Positions 43,771-54,983 of a stretch of 64,000 bases of DNA are shown here, in pieces; positions within the stretch are counted from its first letter, which is position 1; each line of letters starts with the position of its first letter. The notes beneath the pieces were generated by a model. That model searched no databases. It had not been told where the DNA came from and saw nothing but the letters and a program-made list of their open reading frames with translations. Source of the DNA: Anniella stebbinsi (lineage: Eukaryota > Chordata > Lepidosauria > Squamata > Anniellidae); assembly GCA_029215795.1 (NCBI GenBank), contig JARDYH010000005.1, positions 161,659,814 to 161,723,813 of the forward strand, given 5' to 3'. The position numbers and the translations under genes were made by a program.

Positions 43771-44343
43771 TTCAGAAGGTCATCTCACAGATGACTTTGA
43801 GGGGACTCATCTGTGCCCAATTTCAGATGCAAAACTACAGATGTTACTTGGAAGGCAGGCACAATAAAACAGCCAAACGTACAGCCAGATGATCCCCGTG
43901 CACAGGCGGCTAACTGGCAGGCAGGCAGAGGTGAGCAGATGCAGGCAGGCAGGCAGAGGTAGGCATGGAGGCAGAGAGAGGGTCAGTTGCTAGCTCTTTG
44001 CACAAGTAAGCCATAGAACTCAGGGACTTGACCCAGAGATCCTGCTACTTCACAAAGGTGGCTAACTGGCAGGCAGGAAGGCAGACTGAACCATAGGCAA
44101 TGTGAGATGATTAGCATCCTTTCCATATGTGACAGTAGGAGAAAATGGATCCCTTGGAATCCTTCCATCAGCGTTGACTTCCTGAGCTGTAAAAACAGCA
44201 AATAAAAATGAAAATTACGAACACAAAAATAAAAAATGAAAAGTCGAGCCTGCCCGACTTAAAGAAAGGTGGGTCTCTCACTTCCCCAAGGGCTTTAGGG
44301 TTGGGTATCCCAGCAGTGGAAAATTGGCTTTGAGAAAGACCAG

Positions 44344-44595
44344 TTACTCCACCAACTTAGGGTCTAAGTGGGAGTGGTGGGGTGTCACGACATTGCCTGC
44401 CATCAAAAACACCTGCTCGCTTGGAACACTGGTCAATTCATCTCTGGCCACTCGAGCCAGGTCTGGCCACATGTGGCTCTGGGATGACCAGTAGGCCAGG
44501 GGTTCCACGGAGATGTTCTCCTGGGCTTCTGCCAGGTAACTCTGCACAACAGTTGCAGCAGCATCCTGATGGGTGGGTTGGTCACCTGCCTCACC
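44344..44595 (-). pseudogene. hAT copy 3 transposase, C-terminal part
   Basis: Reads VEPLAYWSSQSHMWPDLARVA, PSEQVFLMAGNVVTPH and LDPKLVEQ, corresponding to 7430-7600 of copy 1. The conserved SERVF is SEQVF here. Confidence 0.85.
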
Positions 44596-46770
44596 AGATC
44601 TGCAAACAGGTGCATCTTGAAGTTTTGCCCGTGTATAATTGTCCACATGGGCAAATTATAAGATAAATCACCCATTTAGTTGCACAATTGGAAAAATGCT
44701 TTAATCTAACAAGCCTGTGATCTCTTGGATGTTCCAATATCTTACTCTGAAGTGCTAATGGGCATATGGAACATCCGGCGCATTTATAATGCCCCTGAGT
44801 CACACAACATATGTTGGTAGGTGGATCAAAATCCAAATGCACAAGCAGAACTCTAAAGTTCCTGATGCATTTCAAGCCGAAATATGGAACATTAGTACAA
44901 CCTGGTATTTCTTCCACAATATGCCAATGTCTCTTGATGATTGTTTTGATGGGTTGCACCCACTTAGAATATGTCAAAGTACATGTCAATTAGTAACTTC
45001 CCTCTTTGATTGTGTAATAAAGACTGCCGTGATATTGCTGCCACCCGTTCTTCAGCTTTATGTATAATTTGGGAAGGATAACCTCGATCATGAAATAGAT
45101 GTCTCATCTGTGTTGATGTTATAAAGTATTCTTCCAGACATGACGAATTCCCTTTTAGCCGAAGAAATTGACTAAACGGTAAATTCATTCGAAGTTGAGG
45201 TGAATGGAATGATGAAAACTGTAGAAGTGAATTCCTGTCCATTGGTTTAGTTAATGATTTGATGAACAATCTGTCATGATCTTTATATACAGTGGTGTCT
45301 AGAAATGTAATCTGTTTTTTATCAGTATGACCAGAAAATGTAATGGTCTCATGAATGGTATTCATCCACTGTAAAAAATCACTGAACTTATGTTCATCAG
45401 TAAACTAAAAATCACAAAAATATCGTCGATGAAACGTTTATAAAATAACATGTATTGGTAATAAGGATTGAACTCAGTATTACATATGATGGTGTCTTCA
45501 AGGTGGGCCATAAACAAATTCGCCACACTTGGTGCAAACGGGCTGCCCAAGGCAACTCCTTTTATTTGAAAATAATATTGATCTGAGAACTGTAAATAAT
45601 TTTTCTCTAAGATGATCTCTGTCAAATTCAATAGAAAAAACGTGGGTGGATGTAGATCCTCTCGTTTTTCAAGAAAAAAATCTATTGCTGCACGCACTTC
45701 ATCATGTGGGATATTGGTGTATAATTAATTAACATCCATAGTGACCAGAATGGATTCACTTGGGACCGGCATCCCTTCTACTTTATTAATAAAGTCTTTG
45801 GTAGCCTTAAGCTAAGCCGGTATCTGTTGAACAAATGGGTGTAGAAAGTGCTCCTCATATTTGGATAAAGGTTCCAGTACGGAATTGGAACCTGAAACTA
45901 TAGGACGACCTGGTAATGGAAAGCCTTGCTCATGTATTTTTGGAAGAATGTAAAAAATTGGAATTCTCGGAAAAGAATTCTGTAAAAATGTAGCTGTAGT
46001 TTCTTCAATGTGCCCTAGTACCATGGCCTCAACCACTGTAGTCCTAATGATGGATATAATATGTTTGGTGGGGTCCATAGAACTAGGGTGATAACATGCC
46101 CGGTCATCAAGTTGTTTATGGACCTCCAATAAATAATCCTCCTTATTTTGTAGGACTATAGCACCCCCGTTATCAGCCTTCTTAATAACTATAGATCTAT
46201 CATTTGCTAGCTCATAAACTACATTCCAATCCCCTCTGGACAAATTATGACATCTACGATTCCTGGATTGTTCAAGATTTGAAAGATCCTTTTCTACTAG
46301 CTGTTCAAATACCCCAACGTTGGGATTGGAAGTGATGGGGTGAAAGTGGAAAGTGGACGAACGGTGGACGTACGTACAGTTGAACTACCAAATAATTCTC
46401 TAAGTTTAAGTTGTCTATACAAATGGAAGAGGTCCACTCTGGTACAAAAGGCATCACATGGTACTATAGGAACAAAGCTAAGTCCCAAATTCAAAACCCG
46501 TCTCTCATCATGTGTGAGTATTCGGGAAGATAGATTCATCACTAGGTTATTGTTTGGTGATTATTGGCTCAATTGATGTAATCATCAGCAGGTGATTAAA
46601 TAACAGTCAAATACTATTGTGAAACAAATCTCATTAGTCATTGTATTTGTGGACCTCAGCATACATACTAGGTTTAATCTACATAGAGAGTAGAATTCTA
46701 TGTTGTTGACTTGGTGACTTTTAGTCACTATTTCAGCGGTTGCGTGCAAATGGCACCTGTTTGCAGATCT
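44596..46770 (-). mobile_element. Penelope-like retroelement inserted in hAT copy 3
   Basis: The insert is bounded by an exact 18-bp inverted repeat (AGATCTGCAAACAGGTGC at 44596-44613 and its complement at 46753-46770). Inside, on the minus strand, are an N-terminal block (LSSRILTHDERRVLNLG), RT, and the start of a GIY-YIG nuclease. Whether the inverted repeat belongs to the element or arose on insertion is unknown. Confidence 0.85.
44614..46542 (-). pseudogene. Penelope-like RT with truncated GIY-YIG endonuclease
   Basis: In order: N-terminal block (46542-46297); RT start (46243-45812; DRSIVIKKADNGGAIVL, ILPKIHEQG, GRPIVSGSNSVLEPLS); palm (45697-45362; KGVALGSPFAPSVANLFM, FIDDIFVIF with the catalytic Asp pair); thumb (45365-44964; FLDTTVYKDHDRL, DRNSLLQF, FHDRGYPSQII); a CAGCSICPL Cys cluster and the GIY-YIG start (VIYLIICPCGQLYTGKTSR, near 44640). 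The nuclease is cut right after this motif. A few stops or shifts (45690-45730, 45360, 44990) break the frame. Confidence 0.88.
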
Positions 46771-47390
46771 AATTACAACCGCAGCCTCCAGTTTATGGTG
46801 TACGCCTGCCTCACCAACCACTTCCTGTAGGGCATTTGCCCAGAACCCAAGACCTCTGCTGCTCCTGCTTGGAGGGATGCTGCTTCTGCTGCTGCAGGGA
46901 CTGCTGACCTGGGAAGCCGTGGCCTCCTCCTCTGTCACCGCTGCTGCCTGCCCAAGCCTGATTTCACACACAGCCTGAACTTCCCCCAGAAGCAATCCCA
47001 CCCACCCCAGCCAAGAATTGGCATCGTACACACTATCTTTTAGACATGGATCACACATCATGGCAAAGAAGAAGATTCTGTCTTTGGTCAGTGGTTCCAT
47101 CATCTTGGCTAGTCCTGCCTTCTGCCTGTTCAATACTTCCCTCACATCTTGGTCTGGAGATGCCTGGCCACAGGGATAACCTGGCTAAGGAGGGCGGTGC
47201 TGCTGCTGTGGGTCTCGGTGGCCTCAAGGAAGGGCTTGAGGACCGTTACAAGCTGGGACATGGTATCCCACTGCTGCTTGGCCAGTGGGGCCTGGATCCC
47301 TATTTCCACGACCTTGTAGATTTCATGAACGGCACGCTGCTGCTCAACCAGATGCTCGAGCATGTGGTAGGTGGTGCCTGGCCAGTGGGT
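46771..47390 (-). pseudogene. hAT copy 3 transposase, middle part
   Basis: Reads MLEHLVEQQ, QLVTVLKPFLEATE, ALLSQVIPVARHLQ, then AMMCDPCLKDSVYD and GLGFWANALQEVVG. Each block has its counterpart in hAT copy 1, and the first three are in the frame that copy 1 has lost, so this copy shows the ancestral frame there. Confidence 0.85.
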
Positions 47391-49501
47391 CCTGGATACC
47401 TATGCTGTTGACATAGCAAATAGCTTCCATCAGTTGATTTGTTTATTTCTACTCCCAAGTAATGCTTTACTTCACCTAGAGATTTTAACTTATAACAACT
47501 TTCCAGTGGGTTTGTGATTTTTTGAATGTGGCCTGTGGAACTACATGCCACAAGTAAATCATCAACAAAAGGTAATACAATCACATAATCACTGCCTTTG
47601 CCCTTTGTGTACATACATGGATCTGCAGTACTCTGTTTGAATCCCATTTCATTCTGCAATGTGGAATTTAAGCAATTATTCCAACCCCTTGCACTTTGCT
47701 TTCAACCATATACTGCCTTTTGCAGTAGCCAAACCTTATCTGGCTGCTCTTCAAAACCATCTGGCTGTTTCATATACACAGTTTCCTCAAGCTCTGCATT
47801 TCAATATGCAGTATGAAAATCAAACTGATGAACATGCATTTGATTTTGTGCAGCACTGTTTAACATCAATCGAAGTGTGTCGGCTGTACAAGTGGGTGAA
47901 AAAGTTTCATCATAGTTTACTCCTTTTGTCTGATGAAAACCTTTGGCAACAAGATGAGCTTTAGATTTTGTGTTGCCAGAAACACAGTTTTTCTTTTTAT
48001 AAACCCACCTACATGCAACAGCTTTCTGCCTTTCCGGCAGCTTGGTCAAAACAAATACTTTGTTTTGTTTAAAGCTTTGTATTTCTGCTTCCATTGCATC
48101 AAACCATTGCTTTTGTTCTTTACTAGGTAATTGTAACACTTCTTGAAATATTGAGGTTCATAATTAACCATATAAACAGGTATTTTTTGACAAAAGCGTT
48201 TTGGGGGAATACCTTTGTTAGCACGTTCCGACCTCCTCGGAATCAAAAATTCCTCTCTGTCCTCCGATTCAGCTCTGTCCTCCAAATCAGCAGATCTTGA
48301 AACACTAACTTTTCCTTGCCCCAAGGAAAAACGCCAGGATTTTGTTTGCATTCCCTGATAACCTACAAACCTTAGCTTATTTGCTTTGGCTTCACCCTTT
48401 TTGGGACATGTATATAATCCCATGAACCCCAGGTACGCAGATGAGACAACTCAGGTTGTTTACTAAACAATACATAGTATGGAGTATTGTTTATGACACT
48501 TGACCAAGTTCTATTGGATAAATAATTTGCAGATAAAAATGCTTCACCCCACAAATTCTGTTTAACATTTATATCCATCATTAAAGCATCTTTTATGCTC
48601 TGCAAAAGCCCTCCACGTCTTGCCACCGCACCATTTTTCCATGGAGCATGTGGGTCAATTAGTCTTTGCATAATACCTGTATCTCTAAACCATTTTGAGA
48701 ATTCATTGTTGATAAATTCTCCACCTCGATCACTCTGAACCTATAAAACTGATTTTTGAAATCTTTTTTCAGCCCAAGTAACCCTATCAATTTTTTGATT
48801 GATCATCTTGATTTTTGATTTGGACTGCTTGCAAACTGCACAGTCTAAGAACCTTTCACATTCATTCAGTTTCACACCCTTACACATTGAAGGCATTTTA
48901 TCTAGCACCTTGAAACTTGCATGCCCCAGATGTCTATGTAAGACATGGATCAATCGTCATGGACTGGGACGTTCCTTGTCTGAGCTACTAACGATACACC
49001 TGTGCCATTTTTAAATTATCTTGTGCACTTTTCTGTCCTTCCTTCTCCACCCAACAGGTTTTTCCTTCAAACACCACAACATATCCTGTGTCAGTCAAGC
49101 TAGATAAAGAAAGAAGACAAAAATCGAAGGACAAAACAAAACAGAAGCAAATTCCACTCCTAGGCAAGATATATAACACACTCCTTCTCCTTCCACGACT
49201 GATTTCCGCCCATCTGCCAGCGTAATGGAATCAATTGAAGATTGTTTTAGGTTCACGAATGCTTGGGGGTTGTTGGAAATGATTCTGCTGCTTGCAGAAT
49301 CGATTAGCCACACATCCTCCCAAGTAGCATCACTGCATATTACGGTGGCAGACACAAACTGCACATAACGCTTTGATTCCTCTCGGCTTTCAGGCTGCAC
49401 ACGTTTTTTTCTCCTTGCCAGGCTTCAGATTCACTTTACAGAAATGCTTTATATGTCTTTCTTTTCCGCAACGATAGCATTTCCTTGTGGTTGCTAATGC
49501 C
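47391..49501 (-). pseudogene. Copia-2 Gag knuckle, protease, integrase and RT remnants
   Basis: In minus-strand order: CCHC knuckle (CYRCGKERHIKHFC, 49480-49439), protease (DVWLIDSASSRIISN, near 49310), integrase zinc finger (LHRHLGHASFKVLDKM; CAVCKQSKSK, 48953-48741), integrase core end (APWKNGAVARRGGL; LSANYLSNRTW, 48671-48372), RT start (KQWFDAMEAEIQSF; DETFSPTCTADTLRLML, 48139-47801) and RT palm (LPFVDDLLVACSS; GEVKHYLGVEI, 47659-47391). Frameshifts separate most domains. Confidence 0.85.
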
Positions 49502-49509
49502 CTTTCCAC

Positions 49510-50100
49510 TAGGGGTGTGCATCGGATCGGATCGGATCCACAATCAGAATCCGATCCGCCCCAAAATCGAAAAAATCTGATCCGATCTGGTCTGATCCTA
49601 TCCGCCGAGGTCCGATCCGGATCGGATCAGATCGGCGGATCGGACGCCGTTTTGAATGCTTTTTCCCATAGCAAAGTTTTGTTTTACAAAAACACCTATA
49701 ACATTTTCATTTTTTATGATAGAAGGATGAAACGTGGGCACTTTGTAGACTGGTTAGGGATAGGTATCTGTGAGAAATTTTAGAAAGTTTGGTGCATGCA
49801 GTTTGTGGCAATTAATTTTTTAATAAATAACCAGGAATGCCTATAACTTTGTCATTTTTAAAGTTACACACAAGAAACTTTGCCACATTGTAGGTGGTAT
49901 CTTGGGACCTATGTGTGTGAAATCTCAGAAACATAGGTGCTTGCCTTCTGTGGCAATGAATTTTAGAAAATGGGTAGTAGTGGGGTAAATACAGTTATGC
50001 CTCCCATTTTTTTATTTTTAAAGATGCAAACTGGACACTTGGGCACATTACAGGGAACACTTGGCTTGATATGTGTGTGATATTTCAGAAACATAGGTAG
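49510..50100 (+). repeat. hAT copy 2 left long terminal inverted repeat
   Basis: GATCGGATCC array at 49520-49645, then 'tttttcccatagcaaag', 'gtgggcactttgtagactgg', 'ggtagtagtggggtaaatac' and others, each found in reverse complement near the other end in mirrored order. Confidence 0.92.
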
Positions 50101-50918
50101 AATATTTTAGTGGGAAACGAAGGTTTATTCATGGCATTTTACATGGGATTGATTTGTTTGTTTTAAGAGCTACAAAGCTGTAACTCGCTCACCTGGCAGA
50201 GGACATATGGCCCCTCATATGCTGAAAATTTCAGAAACTTTGGTGCAATACTTTAGTGGGAAACGAAGGTTAAACTTTATTATTTTAAACGTTCAGGAAG
50301 GGGGGGAGGCTGTGTGTGTGTGTTTGACAGCTTGATCCACCAATTATGCTTTAGACTACATGACTGAATCACCCAATCCTGTGAAGACTTTCTTCAGCCT
50401 CCAATTGCAATGCTGGAGGAGGGCACCCAGTATATATTCTCTCAGTCCTTCCCTTCTGGCTCTTTGTGGGTTGATCGAGGAGGAGATTGGAGTGTTTGTT
50501 TTGGAGCTGGTGGAGACTGTATTGAATTTGGAGGTGTTTTGAGGAGTTTCTGATCTTTTTCTTCAGCTTTTCTTGTTCTCTCTCTGTAATTTTTCTCTCT
50601 TGTCTTTCCTTTCTCTATTGTAGATAGCACGTTTGTTTGTCGGTTAGTTCAGTTTGTCTGTAAAATATCTGTAATTCATCTTTGGAGTGAGTGTGTTTGT
50701 TCTTCTTTTTCTTTCTGAACCCCCCCCCCCAAAATAATAAAAAAATATTTCTATCCTCTGTGTGTGTGTGTGTGTGTGTATGCGCGTGCTTGCTTGTGAC
50801 TGAGTGTATGTTGCTGGGCTGTGTAGCCTGCTGCTACATAGCAACAAACACAAAAACAGTCAGCAAAGCACACACTTATACAATAATAATAATAATAAAA
50901 ATAAAAACAAAATGAAAC

Positions 50919-51251
50919 GTGGCATTCAAAGGGGGGGGTGCTCCTAAGGCAGCATTTGGGAGAGGCCGCTCTGGGCGTGGCGCTGCTGCTGCTGCTGGGA
51001 CAAGCAGCAGGCAGCCTTCTTCCACACCCCCAGTTAAACTGAGGCATTCTCCACTGGGGCAGCAGAAACAGGCAGAGGCAACTCAAAGTAGTGCCTGCAG
51101 GGCACACTTTGAGCTACATGAGGCAGGTGCTGGGAGCAGCAGTTGGCATGAAGAAAGACTATCGCCAGCTCCTTCTTCGGTGGGTGAGCCTGTGAACCCT
51201 CTGACTGAACTTTTCCCAGATCTTGATTTTTTAATTCTTATTTTTGGTTAA
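50919..51251 (+). pseudogene. hAT copy 2 transposase N-terminus, deletion derivative
   Basis: Shares AFGRGRSGRGAAAAAGTSS and LTELFPD with copy 1, then runs into 3' sequence at the deletion and stops. No DNA-binding or catalytic domain left. Confidence 0.88.
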
Positions 51252-51787
51252 TTAATTTTATTTTCTTTAATTTACTGGCTGTGTTGTTTACATCTCAGTA
51301 ACTCAACTCTGAACAATGGATCCCTCCAGGCCTTCTGTAAGGTCCCACACTTCCATGGGCGTTTCTTCTTGTAAAAGACCACGTCAGAGGCTCATGAGAA
51401 CTTTGGATAAGAAGAAGGCTTAATTTTATTGCCAAGGAATGCATGCACCTCTCTGACTATGAACGAAGGACGCGATAGGATTCCTCTTCCAGGCTCCTAC
51501 ATTGAGTGGATGACAAAGCAGCATCCTGCACTGTTTCTGACTGTGTCTTTTGGACCTATGTGGCAGCCTTGCAGGGCTGTCACTATGTGTTGTGTTTATT
51601 TTGGCTATATGATTTAAAAAACTGCCTGCCTGCCTGCCCACCTGCTAGGTTGCCGTCATTGTGAAGTAGCCGGAATGCGTGGGCCGGTCTCATGGTTCTA
51701 TTGCTTACTTGTGCAATGTGCAAGCGCCTGGCATCATGCCCGCCTCTGCCTCTGCCTTTGCCTGCCTGCCTGCCTGCCCATGCTGCT

Positions 51788-51940
51788 GTGCCTTTGCCTG
51801 GAGGGAGCTGTGCCACACTGTGCCTTTGCCTGGAGGGAGCTGTGCCAAACTGTGCCTTTGTCTGGAGGGAGCTGTGCCACACTGCTGACTTTGTCTGGAG
51901 GGAGCTGTGCCACACTGTGCCTTTGCCTGGAAGGGCCTGA
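51788..51940 (+). repeat. 32-bp minisatellite, copy 2 version
   Basis: Four to five units of the same repeat as at 8419-8633. Confidence 0.88.
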
Positions 51941-51981
51941 CTGGATGTGGTCCTCCGATCCACAGCGGCCTCACGACTAAG

Positions 51982-53180
51982 GTAAGTGTGTGCAGTCACT
52001 GCAGGGACACCTGAGTGTCCAGAAGTGGGGCAGTGGCAGTTGGAAAGCTTACTTCTGAGTGAGCTTCCAGCTCCATGTGCGTGACGGTTGGGTGTGGGCA
52101 CTCAGGACCGGGCAGATGCCAGTCCTGGGTGGGAGGGAGCCAGTGGTGGTAAAGTATCATTTATCTCATATTCATTTTTTTCCCCTTCTTCTTTTGTAGC
52201 CTATGGAACTCAACGCCACTGCGCACAGCAGACCAGTGAATCCAGACTGCCCATCTGCCCCACACACGGCCACCTGGAGGTGGCCCATCGATTCACATCA
52301 CCCGCAAGACTCAGGTAAGAGTGCAGGCAGAGTGACCATATAGAAAAGAAGGCAGGGCCCCTGCACCTTTAACTGTTGTGATGAAGAGGGAATCTCACCA
52401 GGAACTAATTGCATACAAAATGACACTGGCTGAAAAAATCCCCTTTTCTCTACAACTGTTAAAGTTTCAGGAGCCCTGACCTGGATTTGATCTGGTCAGC
52501 CTAAAGTAGGGTGATATTAGGAGTAATAGGGAGTGAATGAATAACCAAAGGACAAAACAAATGGTGATTCTCTAATGCTCCGGTAAGCTGTGTCCAGCCA
52601 GACACAAAAGGATAGCCAATCACTCTAACAATGGGCTCAAAAGAGTGATTTAGAAAGGGAGGGGTGAAGCAGGAGAAGGAGGCTTGGGAGTCACAAACAA
52701 GAAAGGTGTGCCGGTGGGAGACTAGGCCTTGCATTTATTACAGATCTTTATTTTCCTTTCTTCTTTTGCAGTATAAAAGTATTCATCTAATATTCATTTC
52801 CCCCCTCCTCTTCTTTTGCAGCCTATGGAACACTTTGCCACAGTGCCCAGGAGAGACGGGAATCCAGACTGCCCACCTGCCCATCACTGCCCGCCTGGAA
52901 GTGGCCCTCTTATCAACAACGCCCTCAGGACTATGGTAAGTGTTCTGTGAATGGGGGGGCACCTTCAACCTAACTGAAGGGTGGCTGTCTGCCTGCTAAC
53001 TTCCGAGTAAGCAGGCAGCCCCGTGTGCCTACTTGGGCATGTGCAATCAGGACTGGCTTCATGACAGTCTTAGGTGGGAAGGAGGTAGTGTAGTCTGGTA
53101 TTCATTCCTTATTGTCCCTTCTTCTTTTGCAGCCTATGGAACTCTCTCTGCCACAGTGCCAGGGAAAGGAGAGACTTTGC
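51982..53180 (+). other. Repeated exon-like modules with splice sites
   Basis: A donor CTAAG/GTAAGT lies at 51982. Three acceptor modules follow, each a pyrimidine tract with ctTTTG(T/C)AG before CCTATGGAAC: module b 52200-52314 (donor TCAG/GTAAGA), module c 52822-52935 (donor TATG/GTAAGT), module d from 53133. Modules b and c share 'gaatccagactgccca' and have nearly equal length (115 and 114 bases). Frames through them are not obviously coding. They look like tandemly copied exons of the hAT 3' transcript. Confidence 0.6.
52328..52503. mobile_element. Single-unit MITE of the dimer family
   Basis: About 176 bp, CAGAGTGACCATATAG...GATCTGGTCAGCCTA, corresponding to exactly one half of the 320-bp dimers plus the internal terminus. 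It lies between exon-like modules b and c. Confidence 0.85.
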
Positions 53181-53182
53181 CA

Positions 53183-53441
53183 ATTAAATGCCTGCCTGCC
53201 TGCTGCTGTGCCTTCTGTGTCTGCCTGGTGCTTGCACAACCGTCCTGCGATGCGGACCAGTTGAATGCCTGCCTGCCTGCCTTCCAACTGCTGTGCCTTC
53301 TGTGTCTGCCTGGTGCTTGCACAACCATCCTGCGATGCGGACCAGTTGAATGCCTGCCTGCCTGCCTGCCTTCCAGCTTCTGTGCCTTCTGTGTCTGCCT
53401 GGTGCTTGCACAACCGTCCTGCGATGCAGACCAGTTGAATG

Positions 53442-53476
<35 letters not shown>

Positions 53477-53910
53477 TCCAGCTGCTGTGCCTTCTGTGTC
53501 TGCCTGGTGCTTGCACAACCGTCCTGCGATGCAGACCAGTTGAATGCCTGCCTGCCTGCCTGCCTTCCAGCTGCTGTGCCTTCTGTGTCTGCCTGGTGCT
53601 TGCACAACCGTCCTGCGATGCGGACCAGTTGAATGCCTGCCTGCCTGCCCTCCAGCTGCTGTGCCTCCTTCTGTGTCTGCGTGGTGCTTGCACAACCATC
53701 CTGCGATGCGGACCAGTTGAATGCCTGCCTGCCTGCCTTCCAGCTGCTGTGTCTTCTGTGTCTGCCTGGTGCTTGCACAACCGTCCTGCGATGCAGACCT
53801 GTTGAATGCCTGCCTGCCTGCCTGCCTGACTGCCTTCCAGCTGCTGTGCCTTCTGTGTCTGCCTGGTGCTTGCACAACCGTCCTGCGATGCGGACCAGTC
53901 AGTCGCCTCG
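53183..53910. repeat. Minisatellite with (TGCC)n, about eight units of 80-105 bp
   Basis: Each unit contains 'ccagctgctgtgccttctgtg', 'ctgcctggtgcttgcacaac' and 'cctgcgatgcggaccagttg', separated by a variable TGCC run. The array lacks stop codons in most frames, giving several overlapping long spurious ORFs. Confidence 0.92.
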
Positions 53911-54382
53911 CTTAAGCCTTGGGACGTGGGGTCCTCCCTCAAGGAGCACCTCAGTGAGTCCCCACCATTGCACTTTGTATGCCTGCCTGCCTGCCTTCCA
54001 GCCTGCCTGCTGTTGCTGCCTTCCAGATTCTGCTGTGGAAGGAGAAATATTAGAGTGCTGCAAGACCATGTATTGCTTACTGGATTTGCTCTACATCAAA
54101 GCAGCCTTCTGGTTTTGAATTACGTACATATGCGTTCATGTTGGCCAAAGAAATATCACTTCTTTTTCCTGCAAGATCCCTTCCAGACTAGGATCTGAAT
54201 ATAGTAACCCTGAGCTAGTACTCTAAGTGCACTTGGCAGACTCCATCTAACCAACACCTCTCTTTTCATGTAAATGTAAAGCCATTTACAAAGTGAGCAA
54301 CTTTCACTTGCAGACCTATCACTTTACAAATGAATAAGTGTTTCTTCCCTCATTGTCTCATTGCCACACCAGGCAAGCAAGC

Positions 54383-54983
54383 ACCTACATTTCTGAAATT
54401 TCACACACATATCAAGCCAAGTGTTCCCTGTCATGTGCCCAAGTGTCCTGTTTGTATCTTTAAAAATAAAAAAATGGGAGGCATAACTGTATTTACCCCA
54501 CTACTACCCATTTTTCTAAAATTAATTGCCACACCAGGCAAGCACCTACGTTTCTGAAATTTCACACACATAGGTCCAAGGATACCAACTACAATGTGGC
54601 AAAGTTTCTTGTGTGTATCTTTAAAAATGACAACGTTACAGGCATTCCTGGTTTTTTATTAAAAAATTAATTGCCACAGACTAAATGCACCAATCTTTCT
54701 GGAATTTCTCACAGTTACCTATTCCTAACCAGTCTACAAAGTGCCCACGTTTTATCCTTCTATCATAAAAAATGAAAACGTTATAGGCATTTTTGTAAAA
54801 CAATACTTTGCTATGGGAAAAAGCATTCAAAATGGCGTCCGATCCGGATCAGGACATCCGATCCGCGGATTGGGATCGGGTCCGATCCGATCCAACCAGC
54901 CTCCGATCCAATCCAATCTGACCCCCCAGGTCCAATTCCGATCCGCTATCCAATCCGATCCGGGGGGTCAGTGCACATCCCTA
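54383..54983 (-). repeat. hAT copy 2 right long terminal inverted repeat
   Basis: Mirror partner of 49510-50100. Word order and spacing are kept with scattered substitutions. Confidence 0.92.

Larger units (their letters stand above)
43771..47390 (-). mobile_element. hAT copy 3, 5'-truncated, split by a Penelope-like element
   Basis: Minus-strand transposase parts at 47390-46771 and 44595-44344 match the C-terminal half of hAT copy 1. Downstream (43770-43850) it shares 'ggggactcatctgtgcc' in inverted orientation with the diverged hAT copy at 61150. The upstream half of the transposase is missing; at 47390 it abuts the RT of Copia-2. Confidence 0.8.
49510..54983 (+). mobile_element. hAT transposon copy 2, internally deleted, with about 600-bp terminal inverted repeats
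   Basis: Flanked by a perfect 8-bp duplication CTTTCCAC (49502-49509, 54984-54991). Ends TAGGGGTGTGCA and TGCACATCCCTA. The left 590 bases (to about 50100) are the inverted match of the right 600 (54383-54983), starting with GATCCG-rich arrays. Compared with copy 1 it lacks about 2.2 kb: 'cccagatc' is joined directly to 'ttgattttttaattc', removing the BED finger and catalytic domain. It keeps the N-terminal part of the transposase frame (50919-51230). Nonautonomous. Confidence 0.95.

Noticed and set aside
53102..53942. Three overlapping minus-strand frames of about 250 codons
   Set aside because: They arise from a stop-poor minisatellite, overlap each other in different frames, and show only repeat-coded peptides.
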